Below the pieces are notes generated by a model, which was not told the origin of the DNA, made no database searches, and saw nothing but the letters and a program-made list of their open reading frames with translations. Positions 31,493 to 43,304 of a stretch of DNA of 64,000 nucleotides are shown one piece after another. Position 1 is the stretch's first letter. Every line of letters begins with the position of its first letter. The translations under genes and the position numbers were made by a program. The stretch comes from Macrophomina tecta (lineage: Eukaryota > Ascomycota > Dothideomycetes > Botryosphaeriales > Botryosphaeriaceae): the NCBI GenBank assembly GCA_024180945.1, contig JAKSGN010000022.1, forward strand, positions 682,001 through 746,000, given 5' to 3'.

Positions 31493-33012
31493 GGTGAAGG
31501 ATATGGGAGTCGTAGAAAAACGCAGGGGGTATCAAGCAATGTCAAGCAGAGCGACACGGGAAGCGGTCTTTCTGAGAAAGCGTGAGCAATGTTGAGTGGT
31601 TGTCGTGTCTGGAGAGCTTGAGGGAGCTTTATCGAAGGGCGAACGTCATAGCGGGGTCAAGCCACATGTGGCTGTCGTGACGTTGGGATGATGGAGCGCG
31701 CTGCCACAGCTGAGACGGCTTTCAGATGCAAGCAGGCGCTACATGGACATGAGACTGTCTTTTGATGGTCTTGCTGGCTTCTTGAGGTTGCATGGCCGTG
31801 CACATCTCTGGGAGGCCTATCTGAACCTCTCCAACATCAGCGCCGCAACAGCAGAACGGCCGGCGGCTGCAAAACTACCATATACGCCAGTGGTTCTGAC
31901 AAGCCGTGCCGAGGACGGTTTGGTGCCTCATTGTGATCTCCAACGTTGCGGCTCTTCGTGTGGGCCTGGACTTCACAGTGCATGGGAAAAGTTGGTTGTG
32001 ACAAAAAATTTATTCTCGGCGCTATCAGCCACATCTCTTTCGACTGTCCCTGCCGCGAGTTCAGATTCCTTCTGCCGCAGGTTCCATCCATAAGAAACCA
32101 AAAGAAAGCAGAGCCTGTCAGACGACCGCCAGCACCCACCTGGCCAGGCGGACCGAAGTCGCAAACCATGGTCAGGACGAGATCATCACCACTGCAGCCG
32201 AGGCCGCAGTACAAAGGCTTCACTCTAGGGCGCCGGGGTATCGAATCATCAGCCAGGTTGGAGATTCTGTGGCTCTGGTAAGGAGCTCAGAAGAGGACGT
32301 TTACTATAGAAATGATCCTATGAGTAAAGTCGACTGAAGAAAAAAAGAAGAGATTGTAAGAGACTCGCGAGATTTTTATACCCGCAGCGACAACGCTAGT
32401 GAGTAAGCGAGGCCGAGCAATTGCCGACGAGCGAGCACGGGGCAACCTTAACGCCGACTGCGACACGCCAGCCGAAAGTCGCTGCCGCCGCTGCCATCAC
32501 AACCACCAGCACTCCAGTCCTGCTCCCCGCGCACACGATGCTCACCTATCTCCGATGCCGATAGCCGACTGATGATTCCGTTTCATGCAGCAGGGCGCCG
32601 AAAATTGCCCCGGACGAACCCCCGGCGCACTTGCGTATAGCGGATAGACCCACGGGTCAGCCCCAGTTCTCCGCGTTTCGTTGCAACTTGATGGTCACAC
32701 TTCCCCGCAAACCCCCCGGGGTCGGCGCTGGATGTGGACTGACCTGCTCGAAATCTTGCCTTTTGCGGCTGCAAGCCTCGGGTCATCTGTCGCCTAATCT
32801 CATATCCAAACGCCGACCATCGCAACTGCTGACAGTGTTGCATCTCTCAGAAACTTGGTCGGAGATGGGAACGCGCAGGTCGCAGGGGATCTACTAGGGC
32901 GGACACTTTTCCGCTAGTCGCCTGTTCATAATGCTAGCCTTTCTGCTTCAGCTTGCTTTTTGCTCTCGTTTTGCTTTCTCTCCCTCTTGATACGGACCTC
33001 TCGGTCGTCGTG
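31493..33012. other. divergent intergenic region, 1.5 kb
   Basis: The region between the NAXD-like gene and the sugar transporter holds short frames on both strands with no recognisable domain. It is long enough for a small or non-coding gene, but I see none. Confidence 0.4.
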
Positions 33013-35081
33013 ATGCGTTCACGCTTGTCTAGAAGCAATGCGGCCGACAAGGCCAGCGCTATCTCTTTTCGGCAGCGCATGGCCTTGTTCACGCCCGCGG
33101 TAGCCTTTGTCACCATGTAAGCTGGAATCGGCTGGCCTTTACTCCCTCCAAAGTTCGGGGATTGACTGTGTGTTTTCGATGTTGGCAGATACACCAGCGC
33201 TGCCATGTTCAACTTTGGTTACGATGTAAGCTCAGCGCTATCTCCTTAGCCAATGCCGTCTACTGACAGCTTCAGGTTGGCGTTTTCAGTGGCCTTCAGG
33301 CCATGGCACGTAAGTGACCACTCTCCACCGAAATCTTCGCCCACGCTCATAGACCGAAGCATTTAAGAAGAGATTTGGCAAATGCGATGCAGACGGAACC
33401 TGCGCTATTCCGTCTTACCTATCCTCGATCATGAACTCGACACCATACTTGGGAAAGCTCTTGGTACTGCTCTTGTGATCTCTCGTGTCATACTTATCAC
33501 TTACTGTTCGGTTCAGGGTACATGGGTTGCAGCGCCGCTAGCCGAGCGATTCGGTAGGAAGAAGAGTTTGATGTTCATAGCCATCTGCTCCATTATGTCA
33601 GTTTCTTCCCAGGAGTGGGGGGAGCTCCATTGACTTGTGTTTTACAGCGGCACCATACTTCAGATAACTGCCACCACCGCTGCCCAGTTTACGGTCGGAC
33701 GGATCACCTGCTACTTCATGACGGGTAGTACACAAAATATCTGACGATAACGATCATAGAACTGACATGAAAAGGGATATGCATGCTTATGATCCCCTCC
33801 TACTTGGCCGAGACTGCCCCGCAGGAGCTTCGTGGACTTATCGGTGGCCAGATACAAATCCAGATCATGTTCTCCCAGGTGGTGGCCAACCTGATCAACT
33901 ATGGCACCAAGCAGCTGGATACTGATGCCTGTTGGATGATTCCGCTTGGTATGTGGCATCTTTGTATTTGACTGGCACATATACTGACCTAATGAGGCAT
34001 CCAATTCGTTATGCCGGCGATCCTCATCGCGGCTTATCCCTTCCTGGTCGAGTCTCCCAGATGGTGAGATCCTTCACCAGACAGAGCTATTGTAGCCACA
34101 AATGTTGACATTCCTTCCAGGCTTATCAGCCGTGGCGAAACTGAAGCCGCCTCCGCCGCACTGCGCAAACTCCGCAAGAACACCGACCCGCAGACACTCA
34201 ACGAAGAGCTCAGCGTCATGCTCTATGCACGCACCAACGACGGCAAGGGTGGGTGGGGCGAAGTATTCACCGGCACGAACAAGGTACATACACCACCGCT
34301 ACTCCCATAATCAAGATCCTTAGCAAGACATACTAACGTTCTCCCACAGCGCCGCGCTGGCGTCGCCATTCTCGGCATGCTGGCCCAACAGCTCTCGGGC
34401 CAAATCTTCACCTCGCAATACGGCGTCCTCTTCTACCAGCAGCAAGGCTACGGCAACAGCTTCGCGCTCGGCATCGTCTACACGGCACTGCAGTTCGCCA
34501 CTGCGCTCTTCACCTCCTTCATCGTCGACCGCGTCGGCCGCCGTCCGCTGCTCCTCGGCGGCGGCGTCGCGCAGGCCACCTTCCTCTATCTCGTCGGCGG
34601 CCTCGGCACCATCGCGCACCCGTCCGCCGCCGCCAAGGACACGCTCGTCGCCGGGCTGATGCTGTTTGGCGTCTTCTTCGGGCTCACGTGGGCTCCGCTC
34701 AGCTACATCACCATGGCCGAGGCTCCGGCTAGGCGGGTGGCTGAGAAGACGAGTATGCTGGCGAATAGCTTGTCGATTACGTGTGCGTTTGTGATCAGCT
34801 TTACCGTGCCGTATTTGGTTAATGCGGACTACGCCGGTCTGGGTGCGAGGGTCGGGTTCTTGTACGGAAGCACGACGGTGTGCGTGACGGTGTTGTGTTG
34901 GTTGTTCGTACCGGAGATGAAGGGGCGGAGTTTGGAACAGTTGGATGCGTTGTTTGAGAGAGGGACGCCGACAAGGGCGTTTAGGAACGCGGTCGTGCAT
35001 GTGGGTGGGGAGGAGGCTGGGGCGGATGGGGAGGTCGGGAAGCCAGGGAAGGTTGTGGTGGAGGAGGTGGAGAGGGTGTGA
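33013..35081 (+). CDS. MFS sugar (hexose-type) transporter
   Basis: Ten exons (33013-33116, 33189-33225, 33276-33309, 33360-33463, 33517-33596, 33648-33724, 33775-33948, 33997-34063, 34121-34283, 34350-35081) sum in frame to 523 aa. Sugar-porter signatures are clear: NFGYDVGVFSGLQ in TM1, the ERFGRKKSL loop, IPSYLAETAPQELRG after TM4, LVESPRWLISRGE before the central loop, RAGVAILGMLAQQLSGQ in TM7 (the QQ/SGQ substrate region), DRVGRRPLL, and PEMKGRSLEQLD at the end of TM12. Twelve membrane segments fit the length, and the protein should act at the plasma membrane as a proton symporter or facilitator. The substrate is not determinable. Six exons are under 105 nt, which is exon-rich even for fungal transporters. 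Confidence 0.93.
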
Positions 35082-35529
35082 GTGGGAGATCTTTGGTTTA
35101 AGCCGAGTCGAAGTGGAAGAGGTGCAAGAGGTATTCATACGATGTTGTCACATGTCGTAGTCAATATGTTTCGATTAAGGACCATGAATTCTGACATCAC
35201 TAAGATGCAGAGCCGACGTGCGCGCGATCGACCGGAGACTTAGTGGATATCGGCCGGACAACTGCTGATTACGTGAAACCGGTGCCTCCTTTTATTGACC
35301 CTCGTAATGGACCTTATCCGACGTTATCTAACACACTGAGCACTGTTGTGGTCTCGAGCATTAATGTGTACGGATTTACTACAGGAACCAATTAAAATGA
35401 CAAAAGGCGTAGAATATGCTAGCCACCCCCCTTAATCGTAGCCGTGTTGCGTATATACCCAAAAGGCTAACGAAGGCAAATTGATAAATCGTACAAGGGC
35501 TGTATCAAAACTAGTATCCATCCATGCCA
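35082..35529. other. convergent intergenic region
   Basis: It lies between the transporter and the minus-strand split gene; both end here. No feature recognised. Confidence 0.45.
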
Positions 35530-36738
35530 TCAGGAGATTACAATCCCCGACTCTTGCACTTCGAGCCTTTCGAATGCAACGCCAAACTGGTCAGCACTTC
35601 CAACGATTACAATCTCTTCCCCACTTCCTGCGTAGAAACCCACAGCAGCGTACCTCAGCTCGGGGGAGCCTCGTGAGTGTACCACTCCAAATTGGAAACC
35701 TGGTTGCCCACTAACCGGCTGTCCGACCTTGCCAGCCTGCCATTGCTCATCATCGATATCGAACGCATTGAGTACCTCATCGCAGATCTGAGACTCATAC
35801 TTGCTATCTCGTAGGTAAGCAGGGCTTAAGAACACGACGTCAGCCGCCAGAGGGTTGAACCATCCTACCAGACGCCCACCGCATCTGGCAGCCATTACGA
35901 CGCCGTCACCCTGTTCACTACCGAAGAAAACGTTCATGCTGGGATGAACAGTCCACTTCTTGCTCGGCATGGTAGGCTTGATAGCCGCCCTGGCCTTCTC
36001 AAGCGTAGTCGCGGGTACAAATTGCAACCCGCCCGGGTCTCCGGCCACCAGCTCTCCGTCACTGCCGAGCGGGACAAAGTCGACGATAGGGAGGTCGATG
36101 ATGGCAAATTTCCAGATCTCCTCCGGCACATCCGTCGTGCGAACAAGCGGCAGCGCCAGCACCGATATGGGGCCAAGGACACCAATCAGTTGAGGGTTTG
36201 ATGAGCTTGCTTGAAAAACCTTGCGGCGTCCGTTGTACATGGTGGAGAGCATGTAAAGAACGTGCGCTCTGCTGGCGCTACTTGACTCTCGCAGACATTT
36301 GCTGAACTGCGTGCACATGGCCAGGAAAGTTGTGCTGCCCGGCCCCCAGAGTCCATGGAAGTATGCGTTCTTTTCCACGAGCTTAAAATATAGAAGCTGA
36401 TTGAACAGCTGATAATAGAATCCGAACATGAGGGCCTGGTATTGAAGCAGAAGGTCGACATTCTGAGCCTCGGGCATTGTATGAGCTTGCTCGTTCCGAA
36501 GGAGGTACTCTCTCCCAGTCTGTGTCTGGAGCCATGCCACTTTTTCCGGAGAGAGGCCTTGCACAAGCTCCTCAAGAGCTTCGTAAAGCTTTTGGGTGTC
36601 CACTGGAAATCCTTGATTGGCCAGGATGTTGATATGAGGAACGAATTTCCTTTTCACGTGCGCGTCGAGTGGAAGCTCTTTGATGCTGTACAGCAGTTCC
36701 CTTGTCTCTTCATAAGGCAGGTCGGCCTTGGCAATCAT
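35530..36738 (-). CDS. downstream half of a split fungal hypothetical protein
   Basis: The frame encodes 402 aa from an ATG whose first four bases (ATGA) overlap the stop of the upstream ORF. Distinctive blocks include IAKADLPYEETREL, LLLQYQALMFGFYYQL, GLWGPGSTTFLAMC, HVLYMLSTMYNGRRK, LPIVDFVPLG, VVMAARCGGRLVGWFNPLAADVVF and YAAVGFYAGSGEEIVIVG. I recall a large family of accessory fungal proteins of about 700-850 aa in which these blocks follow directly on those of the upstream ORF, so this is probably the C-terminal half of one protein. The frame is also open upstream to 36858, and a shift by one base near the AAAA at 36782-36785 would join the two. No catalytic motif is known. Confidence 0.6.
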   Translation of the reverse strand: MIAKADLPYEETRELLYSIKELPLDAHVKRKFVPHINILANQGFPVDTQKLYEALEELVQGLSPEKVAWLQTQTGREYLLRNEQAHTMPEAQNVDLLLQYQALMFGFYYQLFNQLLYFKLVEKNAYFHGLWGPGSTTFLAMCTQFSKCLRESSSASRAHVLYMLSTMYNGRRKVFQASSSNPQLIGVLGPISVLALPLVRTTDVPEEIWKFAIIDLPIVDFVPLGSDGELVAGDPGGLQFVPATTLEKARAAIKPTMPSKKWTVHPSMNVFFGSEQGDGVVMAARCGGRLVGWFNPLAADVVFLSPAYLRDSKYESQICDEVLNAFDIDDEQWQAGKVGQPVSGQPGFQFGVVHSRGSPELRYAAVGFYAGSGEEIVIVGSADQFGVAFERLEVQESGIVIS

Positions 36739-37730
36739 TGTGAGTTCTTTCGCAGCACCTGATCCGTAAACCCAGAATTTTGCATGTTGTTGATGATTCT
36801 GTACCCTGACACGGAGCGGAGCGTATCGATCATAGTGTCTGGCCTGCCGCGTGGCCAAGCAATTTGCAGAGCGTTAAAGCCCAAGCCTCTTCGCGTTGAC
36901 TTGTCCGATGTCTGCACTTCTCCAAAAGCGCGTCCATCCGGCCGGTAAGTCACACAGGCTTGTCCTTCGCGTTTAGCTTCTCCTTCGGTACAGATATCCA
37001 TCCCCACAAACTTCAGGCCCTCCGCGACCGCATGGGTGATTGCAGACATGGCTTGTAGCTTGCCATCGTCGCCACGTAATAACCAAATGAGGAAGCGTTC
37101 CATATCCTGAGTCTCAGCTTGGTTCAGTTGAGCTATTACAATCTTGTCTGAAACAGTGCTCCACTTCTTCTGCAGACTTTTCCGTATTTTTTGCTTGATA
37201 GAATCCGAAATGTTTCTTGCACAGCCAAATGATCTCAAGGACTCGATGTTGACTCGTAACTGGACTTTGAGAGCATCCTCTGTCTTGTCATCCCCCTGCA
37301 AGATAGTTTTGAAGACGCGGATGAGGACCTCCCTGATTACGTTGGATGACAAGTAGTCATCAAGGGCCGAAACAATTCCAACCATGACCCAAGTGAATGC
37401 ATCGACACTTTTGGGGTTTCCTCTAGAGATTCCCTGCTCCCCCGAAGTTTGCGAAATTTCTGCGCTCATATCTTTTTGCAACATCGTGCCCTGATGGATA
37501 AAGCGCAGTTTTGGCCACTTTTTCCCCAATTCGGCGGCCTCGACCAACCCGCGTCTCTTCAGTATCGCCTCGGGAGTCTCCTGGATGGTGTCGAACAAGT
37601 CTGTGTCATTCTCCCCGACGCGAAGGAAATTCCCGATCTTCTTGCCATTGTCCACAAGCAAGGCTATGTCAGAAATTGACAATCCCAGCTGCATCAGACT
37701 GCCGGGACCAGTGCTGACGGAAACGGACAT
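36735..37730 (-). CDS. upstream half of a split fungal hypothetical protein
   Basis: From the ATG at 37730 the frame gives 331 aa. The N-terminal part (SVSDIALL-like: LGLSISDIALLVDNGKKIG, DLFDTIQETPEAILKRRGL, WPKLRFIHQG) and the later block ALQIAWPRGRPDTMIDTL are what I remember as the N-terminal region of the same family whose C-terminal blocks lie in the overlapping downstream ORF. Its last ten codons (after NNMQNSGF) have no counterpart in that memory, consistent with a frame change just before. It ends at TGA 36735-36737. No GT-AG intron of acceptable size restores frame well; a 32-nt candidate is too short for fungi, and a 71-nt candidate has a weak GTTTAC donor. Confidence 0.6.
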   Translation of the reverse strand: MSVSVSTGPGSLMQLGLSISDIALLVDNGKKIGNFLRVGENDTDLFDTIQETPEAILKRRGLVEAAELGKKWPKLRFIHQGTMLQKDMSAEISQTSGEQGISRGNPKSVDAFTWVMVGIVSALDDYLSSNVIREVLIRVFKTILQGDDKTEDALKVQLRVNIESLRSFGCARNISDSIKQKIRKSLQKKWSTVSDKIVIAQLNQAETQDMERFLIWLLRGDDGKLQAMSAITHAVAEGLKFVGMDICTEGEAKREGQACVTYRPDGRAFGEVQTSDKSTRRGLGFNALQIAWPRGRPDTMIDTLRSVSGYRIINNMQNSGFTDQVLRKNSQ

Positions 37731-38683
37731 CTTGTTGGGGAGATTCGAGATCGGGCTGATTTCACGCCTCGTCAAGGCCTTTTATGGGCAGCAGTCTTGG
37801 TATTATATTTGGAAGACGGTAAAAACATTAGGCAACTTCGAGGAAGATGCGGCAAAGATATCAGCGCGGCGCGGCCTTTTCTCAGATTCAGACTCGCTCA
37901 CTGACGCGGTGGCTTACCGGTGAGCTGTTTTACAGCGAATGAAATGTGCAGCTAAATGGATAAAAATTAAAGCTGATGGTTCATGCTGTGTAACGCTTAC
38001 TTACCTTCTAGGGTACGTACATGGCTCAGGCCAGAGCAGCTCACATGCAGAATTGCGCTCCTGGGTTGCCCTTGGGCGCAGATGGCGTTCTCAGACACAC
38101 ACATCCCACAAGTGTCTTGAGACTGAAAACATGGCATAGAGCTATGGCCTCGTACCGGCAGCGCATTTGACATCCGGGAAGAAAGCACGCTCATCATGTG
38201 CACAAAGGCCCTCATGATACTCTGCAACGACGGGTGTAATCCGATCGCGCTAGTTCGGGGCATACAAAATGTATGTGGATATCTAAATGCGGTCCCCGTG
38301 TTCTTTATAGTCAGCTCAGTAGGGTTACTTTAGTTGGTTTTAACGGATTAATAATCTTTCTGTTTTCGTAGCAGTGCTATTTTGGCTAATACTCGCACTA
38401 ATGCCCTTTGTGGCTTTGAAAAGTGTTTCTCGCGCAAGAGATGGAATATATTACAGGTTATTGATCGTTCAGTTAAAATAACGACGGCGTGTAGGCTTCT
38501 CGTCTCCCGCTCAGGCGGGAATTCGTCTGGGAGCCAAGAAGACCCTTCATAATTATACGTGATGATCATTGGCACAGTACTGGTGTATTAGCCACTCCTC
38601 AGAAAGTGGGGACATAAATCAGCGAGTCAACTGCAACCTTGCTCGATCTGATCAACACTTGCCCGTCAAGGCAAGTCAAATGA
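37731..38683. other. intergenic region, nothing recognised
   Basis: Moderately AT-rich sequence with short frames on both strands. I looked for a Zn2Cys6 cluster belonging to the downstream regulator and did not find one. Confidence 0.4.
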
Positions 38684-40214
38684 GTAGTTTCTTCACGTCG
38701 ACGCCGGAATTCTTCTCGCGACAACGATGAACAGGAGCAAAACTTCAGTTCAGTAGAAGGTGTCGAGAGATTGACCCCAGAGAATCCGAGTAAGAATTTA
38801 TCTGCACATAACATAGTCGACGAGGGTGCAGCCTCTGAATACTCCATCCTGAGAATAGGCTACTCGCCGGTCCAAAAACAGCATAGAGAACCAGATAAAC
38901 CTGTCAACATCGCCAGCGAAGAAGTCTCCTCCAGCCCGAGAGGAGGCTATCTCCTATCCGCTCTCTTTCAACCTTCACCGCATAACATTCCTTTATGGCA
39001 GAGGATCTTACTCCTGAACTGTGAGTGAATCCAATCTCAACTCCGAGCGCATCTCTTGTACCTAACTATCCTCACGGGCAGTCTCGGAGAATATTGCCAA
39101 CCAGATGGTAACGATAGATGGCCTCCACAACGGCTGGCGCCATCTGGTCCTCCCGATCGCGCACACTGACCAGCTTGTGGTGAACGCCGTGCTGGCCGCA
39201 TCGGCATTTTACCTCTCCATCAACGACACCACCAAAAGCACGAATCCTTCGCGGACGCCCGCCACGCCAGCAGTGTTCAGTGACACCCGTCTCTGTAAAC
39301 AACGGCATCCGAACTCCACTACGCTCTACGCATACACAATCATGGGTCCGCATCAGCGGCAAGAATTGGGTGATACCATCCACGGAATGGATCGGCACAT
39401 TGTGTTGCTTACCATCCTGGTTCTCCTGGTTGCCGTCATGATGGCCGGATCTGATGACTTTCCGATCCTGCTTCGCATGTTGCAGTCAGCTTTTGAGGCG
39501 ATAGGAGGAGAAGAAGGGCTTGGCCGAGGGGTGTTTGCGGAGTTTATGATATGCCAGATCCATAAGTCAGTTGATCGCCTTGGAGGCAAACAAAAAGCTT
39601 ATGAATATCTAGGATGCGCGTCTACGCCGCCCCCTTCGTCAGCGAAGAAAGCTGCTTCGCGACTGTCTCCTCGCTGGAGCAGACGACACAAGGCCTGCCT
39701 CACTGCTCGCAGCAGCGCCCTAACGCCGCCGCTGCCGTCCCGCTCATCACGAGTCTCGTGCAGCAGGCCCACGATATCTACCTGTGGCAAGCGCTGCGGG
39801 GGCCACCATCATGTTCACCCCTCTCACATCCGTCATCCACAACGGCTGGCCAGACGCCGCCACCCTCAACCGTTCTCGTCCAGCGATTCAAGGAGACGCT
39901 GGAGGCATTTCCGTGCGGCTCGCCTGGCGAGCAGATCTTGATCCGGGCGACCTTCATCGCGGCGTCGGATGCCGTCACAGCCGAGCATAGGGCTTTTTTT
40001 TTTTTTTTTAGCGGATGTGTTCCTTTGCTATTTCGTCCGTAGCGGCTTCGTAAATGTGCTGAGCGGTCTGCAGCAACTCCGCAGAATTTGGGCGCGGCGA
40101 GGTGACAGCGGCTGTGAAGGGGGGAGCAGCAGCGTTAGTCAGTGGACGTCGCTTCTGCCGCAGGCGAAAGTATTCTTCATACAGGAAGGAGGAAGGGTAG
40201 CCAAATGTGCCTAG
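38684..40214 (+). pseudogene. fungal C6-type transcription regulator (Fungal_trans_2-like), frame-broken
   Basis: Several pieces match the C-terminal regulatory domain of C6 transcription factors. One exon to 39020 ends LPLW/ILLLN. After a GTGAGT...GCAG intron, 39082 onward reads FSENIANQMVTIDG, WRHLVLPIAHTDQLVVNAVLAASAFYLS, HIVLLTILVLLV and DFPILLRMLQSAFEAIGGEEGLG. After a GTCAGT...TCTAG intron ending at 39612, MRVYAAPFVSEES, LVQQAHDIYLW, FKETLEAFPCGSPGEQILIRATFIAASD and EHRAFF follow. Then a T16 run (39994-40009) throws the frame, and the conserved end GFVNVLSGLQQLRRIWARRGD continues in another frame to 40214. No start codon with a zinc cluster was found. It is a probable pseudogene, unless the T count is a sequencing error. 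Confidence 0.55.
39994..40009 (+). repeat. poly(T) tract, 16 nt, inside a coding region
   Basis: This run sits in the conserved AEHRAFF region of the C6-type regulator. A length of 15 or 18 would keep the downstream conserved end in frame; 16 does not. Confidence 0.93.
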
Positions 40215-40956
40215 AATACACATTCACATTCGTAAAGTCTCGAGTTTCATATCTGGGAGGATGATACGTCCGTGTAGCGAGGTGGATCCAAAAGCCCTGC
40301 AGTTCTCCGCGTTGAAGTGCGGGGATAGCAGCATTCCCGCCCTCCTTCCGCCGGGCCATCCAAGTTTTAGAATTCCTCGAATCCTTTGGTGAACACGCGT
40401 TCACATGTATACGAGATCGTTCTTGCGAAGAAAGACTTATTTTGAAGCAATAGACATTCGACCGCGATGCCCCTTGAGCATCCACGTAGCTGTGCGATCC
40501 GCGCACACCGGCATGGAATTCTTGCAGCCAGGGGTTGAGTGTCTGCAAAAGTTCATGCAGGATAACCGGCGGGCGTCATGGGCGCTGCGAGCACCAGGTC
40601 TTGGGTGCGGCTTATTTGCAGGGCTGGCGCCAATGCTCGCATGGAACTTCCTAAAGGGGAAAGCTTGGTGAAAAAGCCTCCTTCTTCGCGGCGCCACAGC
40701 ACGCAGACCGGACTGAATCCAGGTACGAATGAAAGACGTTCGCGAGTCATTCGCTGTCGGCTCTGCCTTATCTTGTATTTCCCCGCATTCCAGCTGGACC
40801 GCGCGGAAGAGATAGGGTCCCGAGGCCGCTGCGGGATATATGGACACACTCAACTCACTCCTCACTGACGTGCCCTAGTTCATTGCACTCCTTGCACTGT
40901 CCCCTTCCCATTCCTCTGCTTATAATCATTTAAGAAGTAGAGCCGGTTCCAAAATC
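40215..40956. other. intergenic region
   Basis: No gene recognised. It includes the promoter of the permease, with a TATAATC element about 35 bp before its ATG. Confidence 0.4.
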
Positions 40957-43304
40957 ATGAGTCCGAGCGACGAGAAACCCCCCGACATCGACGAGATTAA
41001 GCCCGGGGATTATGCCGAAGGCTTGGTGGAGGAGCTCGCCGAGCCCGGTCATGAGGTTTTGCCCAGAGTGTACAATATTTGGACTGGTAAATCTGACCCG
41101 CCACCGTATTACTGTTCCTGAGCCTGTGCGAGCTCTGCGCTGACACGGAGCCTTTACGGAGCATAGCATCGGCATACCAGGTGCTGATGATGGCAAGCTG
41201 GACCTGCAACATTGTTCTTTACAGCACTGTCACCGACCTTGGCGGGCCAATGATGTTGATATACTCCACGTATGTCAGATAGCCCGAGGATGCTATAATG
41301 GAACGCCACTGACTCTGCTGGGCCCCAGCATTATCGTCACTATCGGCCAGTGTCTGATGATGAGTTCTCTCGCTGAAATGTGCGCCATTTGGCCCTATGC
41401 TGGTGGGCAGCAGTAAGCTACACTGAAGTTTTCACCATTCGCTATACTTCTAACCTCACTCCGCAATGAATAGAGCATTTACCAAGAAACTTGCGCCTCT
41501 CAGGTCGGTCACTTCGAGAATCTGCCGCTAGAGTTGTAGGTCTACTTTTCCTTCTCACTTGCTGATGCATTGTAGTGTCCGCCGTTTTATGTCGTACGTC
41601 GTCGGATGGCTCGTACTCGTCGGAGAAATTGCTACCGCCGCTGGCTGTGCAATGAACAATTCACAGACAATCGGGGCTCTTATCCAGCTCAGCTATCCTG
41701 ACTTTGAACTTACGGTCAGCCTGCTACTCCTAAATCCCCGCCACTCTTGCTTCCTGCGATATTAAGAAAATGGACTACAGAGATGGCAGACATGGTTGAT
41801 GTACGTGGCCACCTTGGTCGCCTCCGTCTGCTTCTCCCTCTCTCAGAAGCATTTACCGTGGATTGCCGTCATCGGCGGCATCATCACTCTGGGTGGTGGA
41901 ATTGCGTGGGCCGCAACATTCCTGGCGCTATCGCCGAAGCAGCCCGCAAGCTTTGTCTTTGGAGTGTTTTTGAACAATTCCGGCTATACGAGCCTCGGCT
42001 GGGTGGCTATAATGAGCTTCTACACCCCGATATATGCTCTTTACGGCACAGACGGTATCCTACACATCGTCGAGGAGATGCGCGATGCGCCGAGGGCTGC
42101 TCCGGTAAGTCTCTCCTCCGATTTTGTGTTTGTACGGCAACCCGAGCTGATATGATACAGAGAGCTCTGGTTTGGTCCATGGTATTCAGTGGGCTCACGT
42201 CTCTCCTGGGCGCCCTGACCATGTCCTTCTGTTTTGGAAACTGGGAAGAGTACATGAACTCCGAGTAAGAGGCCTTGATCCGTCCTTGGAGGATGAAACT
42301 CAACTAACGAGCGTTTGCGGCCCAGTATTCCATTCGTGACTTGGTTCGTAGACACAATTGGCAGCGTAGCTGGCGGTGCTGCATTCCTGTCCATCGTCAT
42401 TATGCTGCTCAAGTAAGCCGGCCCCTCTGTGCAAGAAGCAATCGATGGCTTCTAACCACGCCGTAGCTTCTTGATCGTCATCGGCATCAACACTGCTGCA
42501 TCCCGTCTCGTCTGGAGTATGGCGAGAGACAACGCCCTGCCCCTTTCTGACAGCTTTGCAGCAATCAACCAGCGAGTCCGGACTCCAGTCAACGCCATAC
42601 TCTTCATTTTCGTAGCAGAAGCGATCATTGGTCAGTGTCCTATTCCGCTGCCGTCTCTCGGAGACATACTCAGAAACCCGTCCATTCTCGATGCCACTGA
42701 CCTATCAGTAGGCGTCGTCGTCTTCGGCAGCGACTATGCATTTGAAGCCATCATCAGCTTGGGCGGAGCCGCGATGCAGATCAGCTACCTGGTCCCTGTC
42801 TTGATGGTAAACGCCTTAAGATCCCGAAGGATCGTATCCGAGAAGGGCAAGCCGAATCTGACCAGTGGAACACCTCCAGCTCCTTTGGAACGGCCGCCGG
42901 ACTCCCCCCCTCCCCAGAGCTTTCACGCTCGGCCGCTGCGGTCTCGCCATCAACATCGCTGCAGCGTGTTGGTCCACACTTATAGTCGTCATGCTCTTGT
43001 GGGTTAAATCAACATCTGCCTCCTCCGCCATCATCAAGCATCACTGACTGGACGGCTCGCCCTGGTGTTAGCTTCCCCCTCTACGTCCCGGTCAATGCGG
43101 ATAACATTTGTAAGTCCGGCCTTCCTTTCCCGGATACTCTAGCTCTCTGGCGGCGAAAACACAGGAAAGGAGGACTGGCTAGCCACTTCTTCAGTCAACA
43201 TGAATTGGGCCGCTGTGATGGTCGGAGGCGTTCTCCTGCTTGTCTCAGCAGACTGGATTCTGCGTGCGCGATTCCACTATGCCACTGCGAAAGAGAGTGA
43301 ATGA
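40957..43304 (+). CDS. APC-superfamily amino-acid/choline-type permease
   Basis: Thirteen exons (40957-41086, 41167-41269, 41329-41412, 41474-41503, 41576-41714, 41781-42104, 42161-42264, 42326-42412, 42467-42630, 42709-42806, 42880-42998, 43072-43109, 43195-43304) sum to 509 aa. It resembles fungal GABA and choline permeases: MASWTCNIVLYSTVTDLGG in TM1-2, SSLAEMCAIWPYAGGQQ, GWLVLVGEIATAAGCAMN, YALYGTDGILHIVEEMRDA, NTAASRLVWSMARDNALP, the RAFTLGRCGLAINIAA loop before TM11, and FFPLYVPVNADN before TM12. An apparent frame change at 42.8 kb disappears with a GTAAAC...CTCCAG intron. The protein should be a plasma-membrane importer; the substrate is not determined. The exon of only 30 nt is notable. 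Confidence 0.88.

Noticed and set aside
40437..40865. Minus-strand 142-codon frame upstream of the permease
   Set aside because: No domain, several overlapping alternatives on both strands, and it occupies the permease promoter region.
42807..42879. Apparent frameshift in the permease gene
   Set aside because: A GTAAAC donor at 42807 and CTCCAG acceptor before 42880 give a 73-nt intron that restores the conserved loop before TM11, so the gene appears intact.
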